This document shows, piece after piece, positions 50,988-59,571 of a stretch of 64,000 bases of DNA (position 1 is the stretch's first letter; the number at the start of each line of letters is the position of its first letter). The stretch spans positions 992,001 to 1,056,000 of the forward strand of contig DFNX01000016.1 in NCBI GenBank assembly GCA_002376235.1, read 5' to 3'. This DNA comes from Neorhizobium sp. UBA3556. GTDB lineage: Bacteria > Pseudomonadota > Alphaproteobacteria > Rhizobiales > Rhizobiaceae. A program made the position numbers and the translations under genes. The notes beneath the pieces were generated by a model, which was given only the letters and a program-made list of their open reading frames with translations, had not been told where the DNA came from and did no database searches.

Positions 50988-51818
50988 TCAAAGCTCCTTA
51001 ATCCGCTGAACACCCCGCCATGTTTCACCCGGCGCGAGCGAAACGGGGTGCTCCACGACGGCAGCCTCGATGCAGACGAAATGCCGCCAGGCATCGTCGG
51101 GAAGATCGGCAATCGTCACGCAGCGCTCGAGCCCCGGGTTCCAGACCACAACATCCGGCATGCCCTCGGCCGAAATCCGCAGCTTGCGACCGCCCTCTTC
51201 CAGTATCCGCTCTCCCACGGCGTTGTAGTAAACCCGGTCGAGCGGACGGTCGATCGACAGCCGTTCTTCCGTCTCCGTATGGATGGCATTGTCGACGATC
51301 TTGTCGAGATAGCGGATATGTCGAAGACCGCTGATCGTTACATCCTCGATCGCATTCACCCGGAAATAGGTGTGAAGCGCTGCAGTGAAGGTAAAGGTGG
51401 ATGAGCCGGTATTGGTTGCCGATAAGGCGATTTCGACGCCATCATCCTTAAGCGTCACCTTCAGCTCGGCCTCGAAAGCCTGCGGCCAGATCGCCCGCGT
51501 CTCAGCCGTATCGGTCAGGCGCAAGCGGGCAACGGCCGGCTCGTTTGCGCCATCTACGACCGGCATCCATGTCTGGTTGCGGAAGAAACCATGCAAGGGG
51601 AGATCACCGAGGATCGAGAATTGCGGAAAGCAGACCGGAACGCCGCCACGAACTGCACTGCCCGGCGAGAAATCAGCCCGCTCGGACAGATAGATATTTT
51701 CCGTCCCTTTCGCAGACGTAAAGGAAGCCAGATGCGCGCCATGATGCAACACGACAGCCGACGCGCCACCGGGAGAAACAAGGCGCACCACATCGGGATC
51801 TTTTATCAGTGAATTCAT
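50988..51818 (-). CDS. D-hexose-6-phosphate mutarotase (aldose 1-epimerase family)
   Basis: Protein of 276 residues from ATG 51818 (MNSLIKDPDVVRLVSPGG; GAGGA 6 nt upstream). The GGVPVCFPQFS and LPLHGFFRNQTW segments, with the catalytic His in LHGF, and the late Glu in CIEAAVVEHPVSLAPGETW identify the YeaD/HPxM branch. It interconverts alpha and beta anomers of hexose 6-phosphates. It appears monocistronic. Confidence 0.9.
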   Translation of the reverse strand: MNSLIKDPDVVRLVSPGGASAVVLHHGAHLASFTSAKGTENIYLSERADFSPGSAVRGGVPVCFPQFSILGDLPLHGFFRNQTWMPVVDGANEPAVARLRLTDTAETRAIWPQAFEAELKVTLKDDGVEIALSATNTGSSTFTFTAALHTYFRVNAIEDVTISGLRHIRYLDKIVDNAIHTETEERLSIDRPLDRVYYNAVGERILEEGGRKLRISAEGMPDVVVWNPGLERCVTIADLPDDAWRHFVCIEAAVVEHPVSLAPGETWRGVQRIKEL

Positions 51819-52540
51819 AACCGTCCTCTTATCGATAGCGCCAAGCAAAGCCTCCCGGCGCGCAATTCACAATCGGCTCTTTCTGAACAGGCAAAGAGGC
51901 CACCCTCCACAGGCGGCAGGGCACCCTGAACGAAGCCGGAAGTCTGGTCGTTGACCTGGAGCAGGCGCCAACCGCGTCAATTCAGCTTGAACAGGCAGAT
52001 ATTCCTGGAATTTCCGGGCGTATGGGGACGACCTTCACTCCCGCGCCAAAGATTTCAAGCACTTAAACCGATTTTCATCCCCGCTCTCACAACCCGTGCC
52101 TACAATCCTCTCGTTCCGCTTCGGCTACACCGGTCCGCATAACCGGCGAGGCGGGACCGGTGATCGGACGGGCCGCTCTTATGCAGGCGGACCGTCCGGG
52201 GCCGCGCAGAAAATGGTCTGCCTCTCCTGATCGCAGGGGACGTGCGTGTGTCGCACACATACCGGTCCGGCTGCTCGCAAGAGCATAGGTCCGGATCGCC
52301 GCAGACGGACCGGAGTTGCGCGGAAAAACACACCGAACGGGACACGCCGTGTGTCACTTATAAAAATTCAATTCGAGGCACCCGACGTGCACCGGCCGAA
52401 ACAAAAAAAAGCCAACCGCATCAAGGGAGCAGTCCGTCCTGAATTCAGAAGATCCACCAAAGGACACGCCATTATCGTCTAGCGAGCAAAAGCAGCTCCG
52501 AAGATTGCATGCCACAGCCCCTCTTCATGCCTACCCGCCT
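51819..52540. other. 722-bp intergenic region without a gene
   Basis: The longest gene-less stretch in the window. The part at 52129-52315 is GC-rich and dense in short palindromes (listed separately). Open frames at 52100-52480 on both strands have no ribosome-binding sites and give low-complexity translations. A TATAAAAATTC and oligo-A stretch follow at about 52360-52410. Confidence 0.5.
52129..52315. repeat. Cluster of ACCGGTCCG/CGGACCGG motifs
   Basis: Related motifs occur at 52129-52137 (ACCGGTCCG), 52154-52161 (GGACCGGT), 52188-52199 (CGGACCGTCCGG), 52261-52270 (ACCGGTCCGG), 52288-52295 (GGTCCGGA) and 52306-52314 (CGGACCGGA). They appear in both orientations with uneven spacing. Hairpins GTGCGTGTG-TCG-CACACATAC (52242-52262) and GACAC-GCC-GTGTGTC (52340-52354) lie within and just after. 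I cannot assign the region to a known element. Confidence 0.55.
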
Positions 52541-53215
52541 TCAGTTGAGCAGATCGAGCGAAATCCCAAGCGTCTGCGGCAGCGGGTTCCACCAGCCGGT
52601 ACGCAGGCCAGCAGCCCGCAGTGCCCCGGCCGTCCAGGTATTGCAGCCGATAAGCGCGTTGAAGGCGCCATGCGCCTCGAAAAACTGGTCGTAATCACCA
52701 TAACCGGCACCTTCGATCACCGTCACGTCCCCCTGCCCGTCGCGCACGAAACTCGCCAGGATGAAGTCCGACATCGCCCGGAAATCCGCCTCGGCCAGAT
52801 TGATGCCGCGCACCGTCGGATGCCCCTCGTCGATCGCGCCGGCGATATCGACATGCATGACGGACCGATCGGCCGTCAGCGCCCGAAATACCGGCATCGG
52901 CTTCAGGTCGGCCCAGGTCGGCGTCTCCAGATAGAAGGTCCGCCCGCCCCAGCCGATCACCAGCCACTCGGCGGAGGGATTGGAGACAGGAATGCCGGAT
53001 GCGCCCAGGAATCCGTAGGCGGCCCGCATCTCGTCGGTCAGCGGAATAGCGATATCCGTGTGGATCGGGTTGGAGAGCACGAGAATGCGTGTCGTCGTCC
53101 CGCTCGGTTTGCGGGAGCCTGCGTCAAAAAGCGGGCGCGGCACGAATGTGCCGGTCGCGACCGCCATCACGATCAGAAGAACCGCCGCACCGCACCAACG
53201 CAGAAACCGTCGCAT
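52541..53215 (-). CDS. TIGR02117/DUF2459 family protein
   Basis: Protein of 224 residues with an N-terminal signal anchor (MRRFLRWCGAAVLLIVMAVATGTF). The NPIHTDIAIPL, WLVIGWGGRTFYLETPTWADLK and FNALIGCNTWTAGALRAAGLRTGWW segments are family hallmarks; the His and Cys are candidate catalytic residues in a papain-like/NlpC-type arrangement, which I have not verified. The stop-to-start distance to ureC upstream is 21 bp, so it could be co-transcribed with urease. The function is unknown. Confidence 0.85.
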   Translation of the reverse strand: MRRFLRWCGAAVLLIVMAVATGTFVPRPLFDAGSRKPSGTTTRILVLSNPIHTDIAIPLTDEMRAAYGFLGASGIPVSNPSAEWLVIGWGGRTFYLETPTWADLKPMPVFRALTADRSVMHVDIAGAIDEGHPTVRGINLAEADFRAMSDFILASFVRDGQGDVTVIEGAGYGDYDQFFEAHGAFNALIGCNTWTAGALRAAGLRTGWWNPLPQTLGISLDLLN

Positions 53216-53236
53216 GTCAGCCGCCGAACAGGCCCG

Positions 53237-54946
53237 TCAGAACAGGAAATACCGCTGCGCCATCGGCAGCACTGTTGCCGGCTGGCAGGTCAAAAGCTCA
53301 CCATCCGCGCGCACTTCATAGGTTTCCGGATCGACCTCCACATGCGGTGTCGCCGAATTGTGAATCATCGAGGCCTTGCCGATACCGCCACGAACATTCT
53401 TCACCGCAACAAGCTTCTTGGCAACGCCGAGCTTATGAACAAGGCCGGCATCGAGCGAGGCCTGTGAAACGAAGGTGACCGAGGAATTGGTCCTGAGCTT
53501 GCCGTAAGCCGCAAACATCGGGCGATAATGCATCGGCTGCGGCGTCGGGATCGAGGCGTTCGGATCGCCCATCGGGGCTGCCGCAATCGAGCCGCCGAGC
53601 AGCACCATCTCAGGCTTCACGCCGAAAAACGCCGGGCTCCACAGCACGAGGTCGGCGCGCTTGCCGACTTCCACCGAGCCGATTTCGTGGGAAACGCCAT
53701 GCGCAATCGCCGGGTTGATCGTGTACTTTGCGATGTAGCGCTTGACGCGAAAGTTGTCGTTGTCGCCGGTCTCGTCCTTCAACTGACCGCGCTGGCGCTT
53801 CATCTTGTCGGCCGTCTGCCATGTACGGATCGCGACTTCCCCGACGCGGCCCATGGCCTGACTGTCGGACGAGATGATCGAAAACGCACCGATATCGTGC
53901 AGAATGTCTTCCGCCGCGATCGTCTCTTTTCGGATACGGCTTTCGGCAAAGGCGATATCTTCCGGGATCGACGGCGACAGGTGGTGGCAGACCATCAGCA
54001 TGTCGAGATGTTCGGCCAGCGTATTAACCGTATAGGGCCGCGTCGGATTGGTCGACGACGGGATGACATTCGGATTGCCGCAAACCTTGATGATGTCGGG
54101 CGCATGACCGCCGCCCGCCCCTTCCGTGTGGAAGGCATGGATGGTGCGCCCCCTGATAGCCGCGACGGTATCCTCGACGAACCCGCTTTCGTTCAGCGTG
54201 TCGGTATGGATCATCACCTGCACGTCGAAAGCGTCCGCGACGGTCAGGCAATTGTCGATGGCAGCCGGCGTCGTGCCCCAGTCCTCATGCAGTTTCAGCG
54301 ACGAGGCACCGGCAAGGATCATCTCTTCGAGCGGTGCCGGCAGCGAGGCATTGCCCTTGCCGGCCAGCGCCAGGTTCATCGGGAACGCATCGAAACTCTC
54401 GATCATCCTCTCGATATGCCAGGCACCGGTGCAGGTCGTCGCAAGCGTGCCATGCGCCGGGCCGGAACCGCCGCCGAGCATGGTTGTGACGCCGCTCATC
54501 AGCGCCTCTTCAATCTGCTGCGGGCAGATATAGTGGATATGCGCATCCATGCCGCCGGCCGTCAGGATCTTGCCCTCGCCGGCAATCGCTTCGGTCGAGG
54601 GGCCGACGATGATCGTCACGCCCGGCTGCGTATCGGGATTGCCCGCCTTGCCGATGCCGTGGATACGGCCATCCTTCAACCCCACGTCAGCCTTGTAGAT
54701 TCCCGTATGGTCGATGATCAGCGCATTGGTGATAACGGTATCGACCGCCCCTTCGGCGCGTGTCGCCTGGCTCTGCCCCATCCCGTCACGAATGACCTTT
54801 CCGCCGCCGAATTTCACCTCTTCGCCATAGGTGGTGAAATCCTTTTCCACCTCGATGAACAATTCGGTATCGGCAAGCCGAACCTTGTCGCCGGTGGTCG
54901 GACCGAACATCGAAGCATAGGCGGCGCGGGACATCTTGTAGGACAT
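53237..54946 (-). CDS. ureC: Urease subunit alpha (catalytic)
   Basis: Catalytic subunit of 569 residues, full length for the family. Nickel ligands and active-site residues are visible: His136 and His138 in GGMDAHIHYI, the carbamylated Lys218 in AGASSLKLHEDWG, His247 and His273 regions (VMIHTDTLNES, IHAFHTEGAGGGH), the flap MVCHHLSPSIPED with Cys320, and Asp in SSDSQAMGRVGE. It hydrolyses urea to ammonia and carbamate. It lies downstream of ureB in the same direction, separated by a GFA-type gene and a DUF1311 gene. Confidence 0.98.
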   Translation of the reverse strand: MSYKMSRAAYASMFGPTTGDKVRLADTELFIEVEKDFTTYGEEVKFGGGKVIRDGMGQSQATRAEGAVDTVITNALIIDHTGIYKADVGLKDGRIHGIGKAGNPDTQPGVTIIVGPSTEAIAGEGKILTAGGMDAHIHYICPQQIEEALMSGVTTMLGGGSGPAHGTLATTCTGAWHIERMIESFDAFPMNLALAGKGNASLPAPLEEMILAGASSLKLHEDWGTTPAAIDNCLTVADAFDVQVMIHTDTLNESGFVEDTVAAIRGRTIHAFHTEGAGGGHAPDIIKVCGNPNVIPSSTNPTRPYTVNTLAEHLDMLMVCHHLSPSIPEDIAFAESRIRKETIAAEDILHDIGAFSIISSDSQAMGRVGEVAIRTWQTADKMKRQRGQLKDETGDNDNFRVKRYIAKYTINPAIAHGVSHEIGSVEVGKRADLVLWSPAFFGVKPEMVLLGGSIAAAPMGDPNASIPTPQPMHYRPMFAAYGKLRTNSSVTFVSQASLDAGLVHKLGVAKKLVAVKNVRGGIGKASMIHNSATPHVEVDPETYEVRADGELLTCQPATVLPMAQRYFLF

Positions 54947-55018
54947 GAATTACCTCAATCCTTCGGGCAATATGAGTTCGGACAATTTCACCGGGATGGC
55001 GATAAGCCATTCCAAAAA

Positions 55019-55435
55019 TCACATCATGTTATCGACAAGCGCCTTCAGCTCGGCGGTGCGCTTGCGCGTCAGGTCGGCCTCGCACATGGAGATCAGCATC
55101 GGCTCCATCGAACCACCGCGCGCCTGAAAACCAGCCGAAGCACATTGCGCGTCACGATAGGCAAGCCAGGCCCGCTGCGCCTTCACCAGTGCCTCAACCC
55201 CGCCCTTCAGTTCCGCCGAGGCCCCGGCATCCCGCTCCTTCAGCACATTGCGCGTCACCTGATACTGCGCGTTCAACGCCTTATCGGCATCCGCCAGATC
55301 CTGCCCCGCGCAGATCGTCATATCCGCCTGCGTCTGCGGCTCCTTGCAATCCGGTTGTGGCTGTTGTGCAGAAGTCGGTGCGTCGAGAAGAAGCACGCAT
55401 CCACACAGCATCGGCAAGAGGGCGAGTTTCAGCAT
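55019..55435 (-). CDS. DUF1311/LprI-like secreted protein
   Basis: Protein of 138 residues from ATG 55435 (MLKLALLPMLCGCVLLLDAPTSAQQ), with a signal peptide or lipoprotein-like leader (LPMLCGC). An in-frame start at 55459 would overlap the upstream gene. The mature part has the family pattern DC..PQTQADMTICAGQDLADADKALNAQY, AQRAWLAYRDAQC and MCEADLTRKR, with conserved Cys. Some relatives inhibit lysozyme. It is inserted between ureB and ureC and probably co-transcribed. Confidence 0.85.
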   Translation of the reverse strand: MLKLALLPMLCGCVLLLDAPTSAQQPQPDCKEPQTQADMTICAGQDLADADKALNAQYQVTRNVLKERDAGASAELKGGVEALVKAQRAWLAYRDAQCASAGFQARGGSMEPMLISMCEADLTRKRTAELKALVDNMM

Positions 55436-55439
55436 CGCC

Positions 55440-55799
55440 TTAAACCGCAGCCCCGTCATAATGATGCGAGGTCAGCGTGCGCGGATCGACACCCTCCAGG
55501 CAGTTGACATTGACCGCCACCATGGGCGCGCCATCCTTCGGCGAATTGCCGTAGGCGAAACCCTCGATGCCGCAGGTCTTGCAGAACAGGTGCTGCAGCT
55601 TCTTCGTGTTGAAGAGATATTCGGTGAGATTGTCCTCGCCCGATTTCAACACGAACTTGTCGCGCGGCGCGAAGGCGAGAACCGAGCCCAGCCGCTGACA
55701 GCGCGAGCAGTTGCAGGTGACCGTCTGCTCGAGATCGGCATCGACCTCATAGGACACGGCGCCGCACTGGCAGCTGCCGAGATAATGTTTCGTCGCCAT
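55440..55799 (-). CDS. GFA family protein (glutathione-dependent formaldehyde-activating enzyme-like)
   Basis: Protein of 119 residues from ATG 55799 (MATKHYLGSCQCGAVSYEV). Zinc-binding cysteines CQCGAV, CNCSRC and CKTCG fit the GFA/CENP-V fold. Members bind zinc, and some react with S-hydroxymethylglutathione; most are uncharacterised. It starts one base after the ureB stop codon and is clearly in the urease operon. Confidence 0.9.
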   Translation of the reverse strand: MATKHYLGSCQCGAVSYEVDADLEQTVTCNCSRCQRLGSVLAFAPRDKFVLKSGEDNLTEYLFNTKKLQHLFCKTCGIEGFAYGNSPKDGAPMVAVNVNCLEGVDPRTLTSHHYDGAAV

Positions 55800-55800
55800 G

Positions 55801-56106
55801 TCAGAGTCCTCCCATGATCTTCTGCTGGAAACCGAAGACGCGGCGCTCACCCGAAAGCGGGATCAACGTGACGGATCGGGTCTGCCCTGGCTCGAAACGA
55901 ACAGCGGTTCCCGCCGGAATGTCCAGCCGCATTCCCCGCGCCTTGTCGCGATCAAAGGATAGACCATTATTGGTCTCGAAGAAATGGTAATGGCTGCCGA
56001 CCTGGACCGGTCGGTCACCGGTGTTCGATACCTCGATCGAGGTCGTCGGCGCACCGGCATTAAGCTCGATTTCGCCTTTCGCGGCAATGACTTCACCAGG
56101 TATCAT
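55801..56106 (-). CDS. ureB: Urease subunit beta
   Basis: Protein of 101 residues, standard length. MIPGEVIAAKGEIELNAG, VSNTGDRPVQVGSHYHFFETNNGLSFDR and FEPGQTRSVTLIPLSGERRVFGF are family signatures. It forms the (UreABC)3 trimer with UreA and UreC. It lies 11 bp after the DUF1272 gene. Confidence 0.97.
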   Translation of the reverse strand: MIPGEVIAAKGEIELNAGAPTTSIEVSNTGDRPVQVGSHYHFFETNNGLSFDRDKARGMRLDIPAGTAVRFEPGQTRSVTLIPLSGERRVFGFQQKIMGGL

Positions 56107-56117
56107 GAATCAGCTCC

Positions 56118-56381
56118 TCAGGCTGTTAAAGCGGTTTGGGGGCTGCAGCCCTCGGCCTTGAGAACCCGCACGGTCGAAGCCGGGTTACGGATGAGCGCCG
56201 CCGCCGGGCGGATCGGACGCCGCACCAGTTCGCCCGAGCAATTCGGGCAAATCCCGCCAAGCACATCCGTCGCGCAATCCGCACAAAATGTGCATTCAAA
56301 GGTGCAGATCATCGCCTCTCGGCTGTCGGGAGCAAGATCCTTGTCGCAGCATTCGCAGTTGGGACGCAGTTCCAGTGCCAT
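56118..56381 (-). CDS. DUF1272 zinc-ribbon-like protein
   Basis: Protein of 87 residues. The Cys pattern CECCDKDL, CTFECTFCADC and CPNCSGEL suggests binding of one or two metal ions. MALELRPNCECCDKDLAPDS and GICPNCSGELVRRP define the DUF1272 family. It sits between ureA and ureB with gaps of about 11 bp on both sides, so it is co-transcribed. A role in nickel handling is possible but unproven. Confidence 0.88.
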   Translation of the reverse strand: MALELRPNCECCDKDLAPDSREAMICTFECTFCADCATDVLGGICPNCSGELVRRPIRPAAALIRNPASTVRVLKAEGCSPQTALTA

Positions 56382-56392
56382 GACTCGGCTCC

Positions 56393-56695
56393 TCAGCGGA
56401 TCGGTTCGTGCACGGTCACCAGCTTGGTGCCGTCCGGAAAAGTCGCTTCCACCTGCACATCATGGATCATCTCCGGAATGCCCTCCATCACTTGATCGCG
56501 GGAGATGACATGCGCACCCGCCTCCATCAGATCGGCAACAGAACGGCCGTCGCGAGCACCCTCGACGACGAAATCGGTGATCAGTGCGATCGCTTCGGGA
56601 TAGTTGAGCTTCACGCCGCGCTCCAGGCGGCGGCGGGCAACCATTGCCGCCATGGAAATCAGCAGCTTGTCTTTTTCGCGTGGGGTGAGGTTCAT
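56393..56695 (-). CDS. ureA: Urease subunit gamma
   Basis: Protein of 100 residues, standard length. It begins MNLTPREKDKLLISMAAMVARRRLERGVKLNYPEA and contains DLMEAGAHVISRDQVMEGIPEMI and the final GTKLVTVHEPIR. It is the structural subunit of urease. It lies 33 bp after ureD. Confidence 0.97.
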   Translation of the reverse strand: MNLTPREKDKLLISMAAMVARRRLERGVKLNYPEAIALITDFVVEGARDGRSVADLMEAGAHVISRDQVMEGIPEMIHDVQVEATFPDGTKLVTVHEPIR

Positions 56696-56728
56696 GGACG
56701 TCCCGCAATCGATTTCGGATAGGGCAAA

Positions 56729-57550
56729 TCAGATGTTCCAGACTTTCGGCACTGGCGCGCCGTTACGCAATACGGAAATTGCCGGTACCAGGACTTTTCT
56801 CAAATCGAATCCGGTGGGGGCGGCGATCCGCGCGATCAGCTTGCCGTTCCAGTAGCTTGCACCACCGGCATTGCCGATACACTCCCTCAATCTGGGCAGC
56901 ATGGCTTCGCTCAAGGGGCCCGTGTGGAAAAGCGTGGCGAACGCCACCTGGCCTGACAGAACGGCCGCGGCCTGCGCCATCTGCGCAATCTCACCCTCGA
57001 AACGCATTTCTTCGGCGTGGATCAGCTGCCCATTGCGCCGAACCCGCCAGCGATCGCGGAAAAACCCGTTAACGACCGCCTCGCCCATCGCGCGGCGCCC
57101 GAGAAGCACGGCCTCGACGGCGAGAAACTCAGAGCTTTCGGCAAGATCTACATCGAGGCGGCGGCTAAGCGACGCCTGATCGAACAGGATGGTTTCCTGG
57201 GGCAGCCAATGAACGGAAGCATTGCAGCCGACTGTGATATCGGTGGAGACCGAGGCCGTACCTGAAGCGGCCTTATAGATCTTCTCGTTGGCCTGCGTGG
57301 TGACCGAAAGCTTCGTGGAAGCCGCAGCGGCGACGGACCAATCGATCACGTCGCCGCCCGTCAGTCCCCCTGACGTATTGATGAGGATCGCCTCCATTTC
57401 AGGCGAAAATGTTTCCGGAAGGCGTATTTTTGCGCAGCCTTCCTGGAAGAATTCGTCGAGCCGCGTGCGCCCACCAAAAGCCTTGGTTACAAGGCGTCCT
57501 GAACCCCTTGCCCGCTGCGGCGCATAGTGTTCGACTGAGGAATGCTGCAC
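56729..57550 (-). CDS. ureD: Urease accessory protein UreD
   Basis: Protein of 273 residues. The only plausible start is GTG 57550, which has AAGG about 7 nt upstream. RGSGRLVTKAFGGRTRLDEFFQEGCAKIRLP, INTSGGLTGGDVIDW and VHWLPQETILFDQA are family-typical. UreD is the scaffold that binds apo-urease and recruits UreF and UreG. The 5' end overlaps the 3' end of the upstream esterase gene by 64 nt, which is unusual. Confidence 0.95.
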   Translation of the reverse strand: MQHSSVEHYAPQRARGSGRLVTKAFGGRTRLDEFFQEGCAKIRLPETFSPEMEAILINTSGGLTGGDVIDWSVAAAASTKLSVTTQANEKIYKAASGTASVSTDITVGCNASVHWLPQETILFDQASLSRRLDVDLAESSEFLAVEAVLLGRRAMGEAVVNGFFRDRWRVRRNGQLIHAEEMRFEGEIAQMAQAAAVLSGQVAFATLFHTGPLSEAMLPRLRECIGNAGGASYWNGKLIARIAAPTGFDLRKVLVPAISVLRNGAPVPKVWNI

Positions 57551-58719
57551 GATGTACCTTCGAGTTCTGCCTGTGTTACGCAGTCAGAAGCAATGGCTGT
57601 GCCAGACTTCGCAGACGCGCTCGACTTTGCAGGCGTTGCAGTCGCGACGACATCCGTAACATCGGCCTTGCCGAAGAAGTCCCACATCCGGAAAGCCGGA
57701 TCGACATTGGCATCGAAGGCAGGCTGCTTGGCAGGCACCACGGCGGCAACCTTGGTTACGCTCGCAGCACCATCCTTGGCGGCAGCCATGACGGCTTGCC
57801 TGGCGGCAACCGGCTTCGGCCAGTCATGCGTACCTTTTTCGAAGACGTAGGTCGCAATACGCGCACCGTTCTTGCAGGTGCCGAGCATGGTGTAGGTCAC
57901 GCCATCGACGGTTTTCGGGTCACCATTGCCCTTGCAGCCATCAAGATCGCTCCAGCGCTGGATCGCGGTCTTGAAACCATACTGCCAGTAAGCGGCACCG
58001 CCACCGGCATAGGGGTTCTGCGCATCCTTCTCGCCGGCAAAGGCGACGATCGAGATCGGCTTGCCTGGATTGCAGTTGGCCTTGTCCGGCCCCCATTTGC
58101 CGTCGATATCGATGGGACGCCCGGCACGCAGCGAGTTGACGAAACCGGCACCGACGAAATCGTCCTGGCCCGAGCAGACATAGGCAGACAGCATGCGCCC
58201 ACCGCCGGAATAACCGGAGGCAAAGATGCGGTTCGGATCGACGCAGAAATCGTCCTTAACCTCGTCGACGGCATCGTCGATAAAGGCGATTTCATCAAGG
58301 CCGCCGGCAGCACCGGTCGGGATGATCGCTTTTGAAACTTCGACATGCGGCACGTTCCAGGCATAGGTGCCCGGCACCTTGCCCGGCAGGCTGCCCTGCA
58401 GCGCCACGGCAATGAACCCGTTCTTTTCGGCAACCTTATCCCAGGAGGAGCGGTTTAACTGCCCGTCCGGATTGCTGTTGCTGCCGTGAAAATCGAACAC
58501 GACGGCGACCTTGTCGCGGCCGGTATAGGAAGACGGAACATAATAGACGGCCTGGCGGGCAACGCCGTCGCTCTCGATCGTCATCTGGTGGCGACCCGGC
58601 GCCATGGATTGGCCGCAACCTGCAAAAGCGGCGCCGGCGGCCAAGAAAAACGCTCCGGTCGCAGCGAAGCGAACAACAGCGGAGCGGGAACGGTGACCAG
58701 GAATGCATGCAAAGACCAT
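57487..58719 (-). CDS. Secreted PHB-depolymerase/feruloyl-esterase-like (LpqC) hydrolase
   Basis: Protein of 410 residues with a signal peptide (RFAATGAFFLAAGAAFA, N-terminal ~35 residues). The alpha/beta-hydrolase features are the oxyanion VVFDFHGSNSN, the nucleophile Ser in FASGYSGGGRMLSAY, and the late HDWP carrying the catalytic His. Cys residues suggest disulfides. After about residue 305 comes a low-complexity Ala/Lys/Thr tail of 100 residues whose end overlaps ureD by 64 nt. It separates urtE from ureD. The substrate is unknown; esters or short polyhydroxyalkanoates are likely. Confidence 0.85.
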   Translation of the reverse strand: MVFACIPGHRSRSAVVRFAATGAFFLAAGAAFAGCGQSMAPGRHQMTIESDGVARQAVYYVPSSYTGRDKVAVVFDFHGSNSNPDGQLNRSSWDKVAEKNGFIAVALQGSLPGKVPGTYAWNVPHVEVSKAIIPTGAAGGLDEIAFIDDAVDEVKDDFCVDPNRIFASGYSGGGRMLSAYVCSGQDDFVGAGFVNSLRAGRPIDIDGKWGPDKANCNPGKPISIVAFAGEKDAQNPYAGGGAAYWQYGFKTAIQRWSDLDGCKGNGDPKTVDGVTYTMLGTCKNGARIATYVFEKGTHDWPKPVAARQAVMAAAKDGAASVTKVAAVVPAKQPAFDANVDPAFRMWDFFGKADVTDVVATATPAKSSASAKSGTAIASDCVTQAELEGTSCSIPQSNTMRRSGQGVQDAL

Positions 58720-58847
58720 CAGCGCCTCATCATGGGGTGCGGGTTGTCAACGATGTTCGGAGATGTCGTTCATCTGCCGTTCATCTAGCACACCTGTTGA
58801 AGCATTGATATGCCCTGCATCAAAGTAAGCAATGCAAACATTCACCA

Positions 58848-59543
58848 TTAAACTGTTAGATGCCGCCTTGCTTCTGCCGTATCCAAGGTTTCAGCGGGGC
58901 CTTCATGCACAATCTCGCCACGATCCATGATATAGACTTGGTCGGCTAGCTCGCGGCAGAAATCCAGATACTGCTCGACAAGCAGGATCGCCATGCCCGT
59001 TGAATCCCTCAAATAGCGGATCGCCCGGCCGATATCCTTGATGATCGATGGCTGAATGCCTTCAGTCGGCTCGTCCAGAACCAGGATTTTCGGCCTCGTT
59101 ACCATCGCCCTGCCGATTGCCAGTTGCTGCTGCTGGCCGCCGGAAAGGTCACCGCCGCGACGGCCGAGCATCGATTTCAGCACAGGAAACAGCGAGAAGA
59201 TTTCGTCGGGAATGAACCTCTCCTTGCGGGCGAGCGGCGCATAACCGCTCTGCAGGTTTTCCTGAACGGTGAGCAACGGAAAGATCTCGCGGCCCTGCGG
59301 CACATAACCGATGCCGTGCTTGGCGCGGGAGTAAGGCGCAAGCCCGTTCAGCACTTCGCCCTGAAAGCTGATCGTCCCGCCGGAAACCGGATGCTGGCCG
59401 GTGACGGCCCGAAGCAGCGACGACTTGCCCACACCGTTTCGCCCGAGCACGCAGGTGATCTTGCCCATATCGGCCGTAATGGAGACACCGCGCAGCGCCT
59501 GTGCCGCGCCGTAGTGGAGATTGACGTTGTTGACTGTCAGCAT
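58848..59543 (-). CDS. urtE: Urea ABC transporter ATP-binding protein UrtE
   Basis: ATPase of 231 residues. Walker A GRNGVGKSSLLRA, Q-loop GYVPQGREIFP, signature LSGGQQQQLAIGRAM, Walker B KILVLDEPTEGIQPSII. The branched-chain amino acid (LivF) class pattern with PTEGIQPSIIKDIG is typical of UrtE. GGAGG lies 6 nt before ATG. It is the last gene of the urt operon; a 205-bp repeat element separates it from urtD. Confidence 0.95.
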   Translation of the reverse strand: MLTVNNVNLHYGAAQALRGVSITADMGKITCVLGRNGVGKSSLLRAVTGQHPVSGGTISFQGEVLNGLAPYSRAKHGIGYVPQGREIFPLLTVQENLQSGYAPLARKERFIPDEIFSLFPVLKSMLGRRGGDLSGGQQQQLAIGRAMVTRPKILVLDEPTEGIQPSIIKDIGRAIRYLRDSTGMAILLVEQYLDFCRELADQVYIMDRGEIVHEGPAETLDTAEARRHLTV

Positions 59544-59571
59544 TGGGTGCCTCCTCTTGTGTTCAGGAGAG

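Noticed and set aside
52100..52482. Short open frames in both strands of the motif-rich intergenic region
   Set aside because: No ribosome-binding sites; the translations are low complexity and reflect the repeated motifs.
53528..55507. 659-codon plus-strand open frame
   Set aside because: Antisense to ureC and the DUF1311 gene, both unambiguous; His/Arg/Gly-rich shadow frame.
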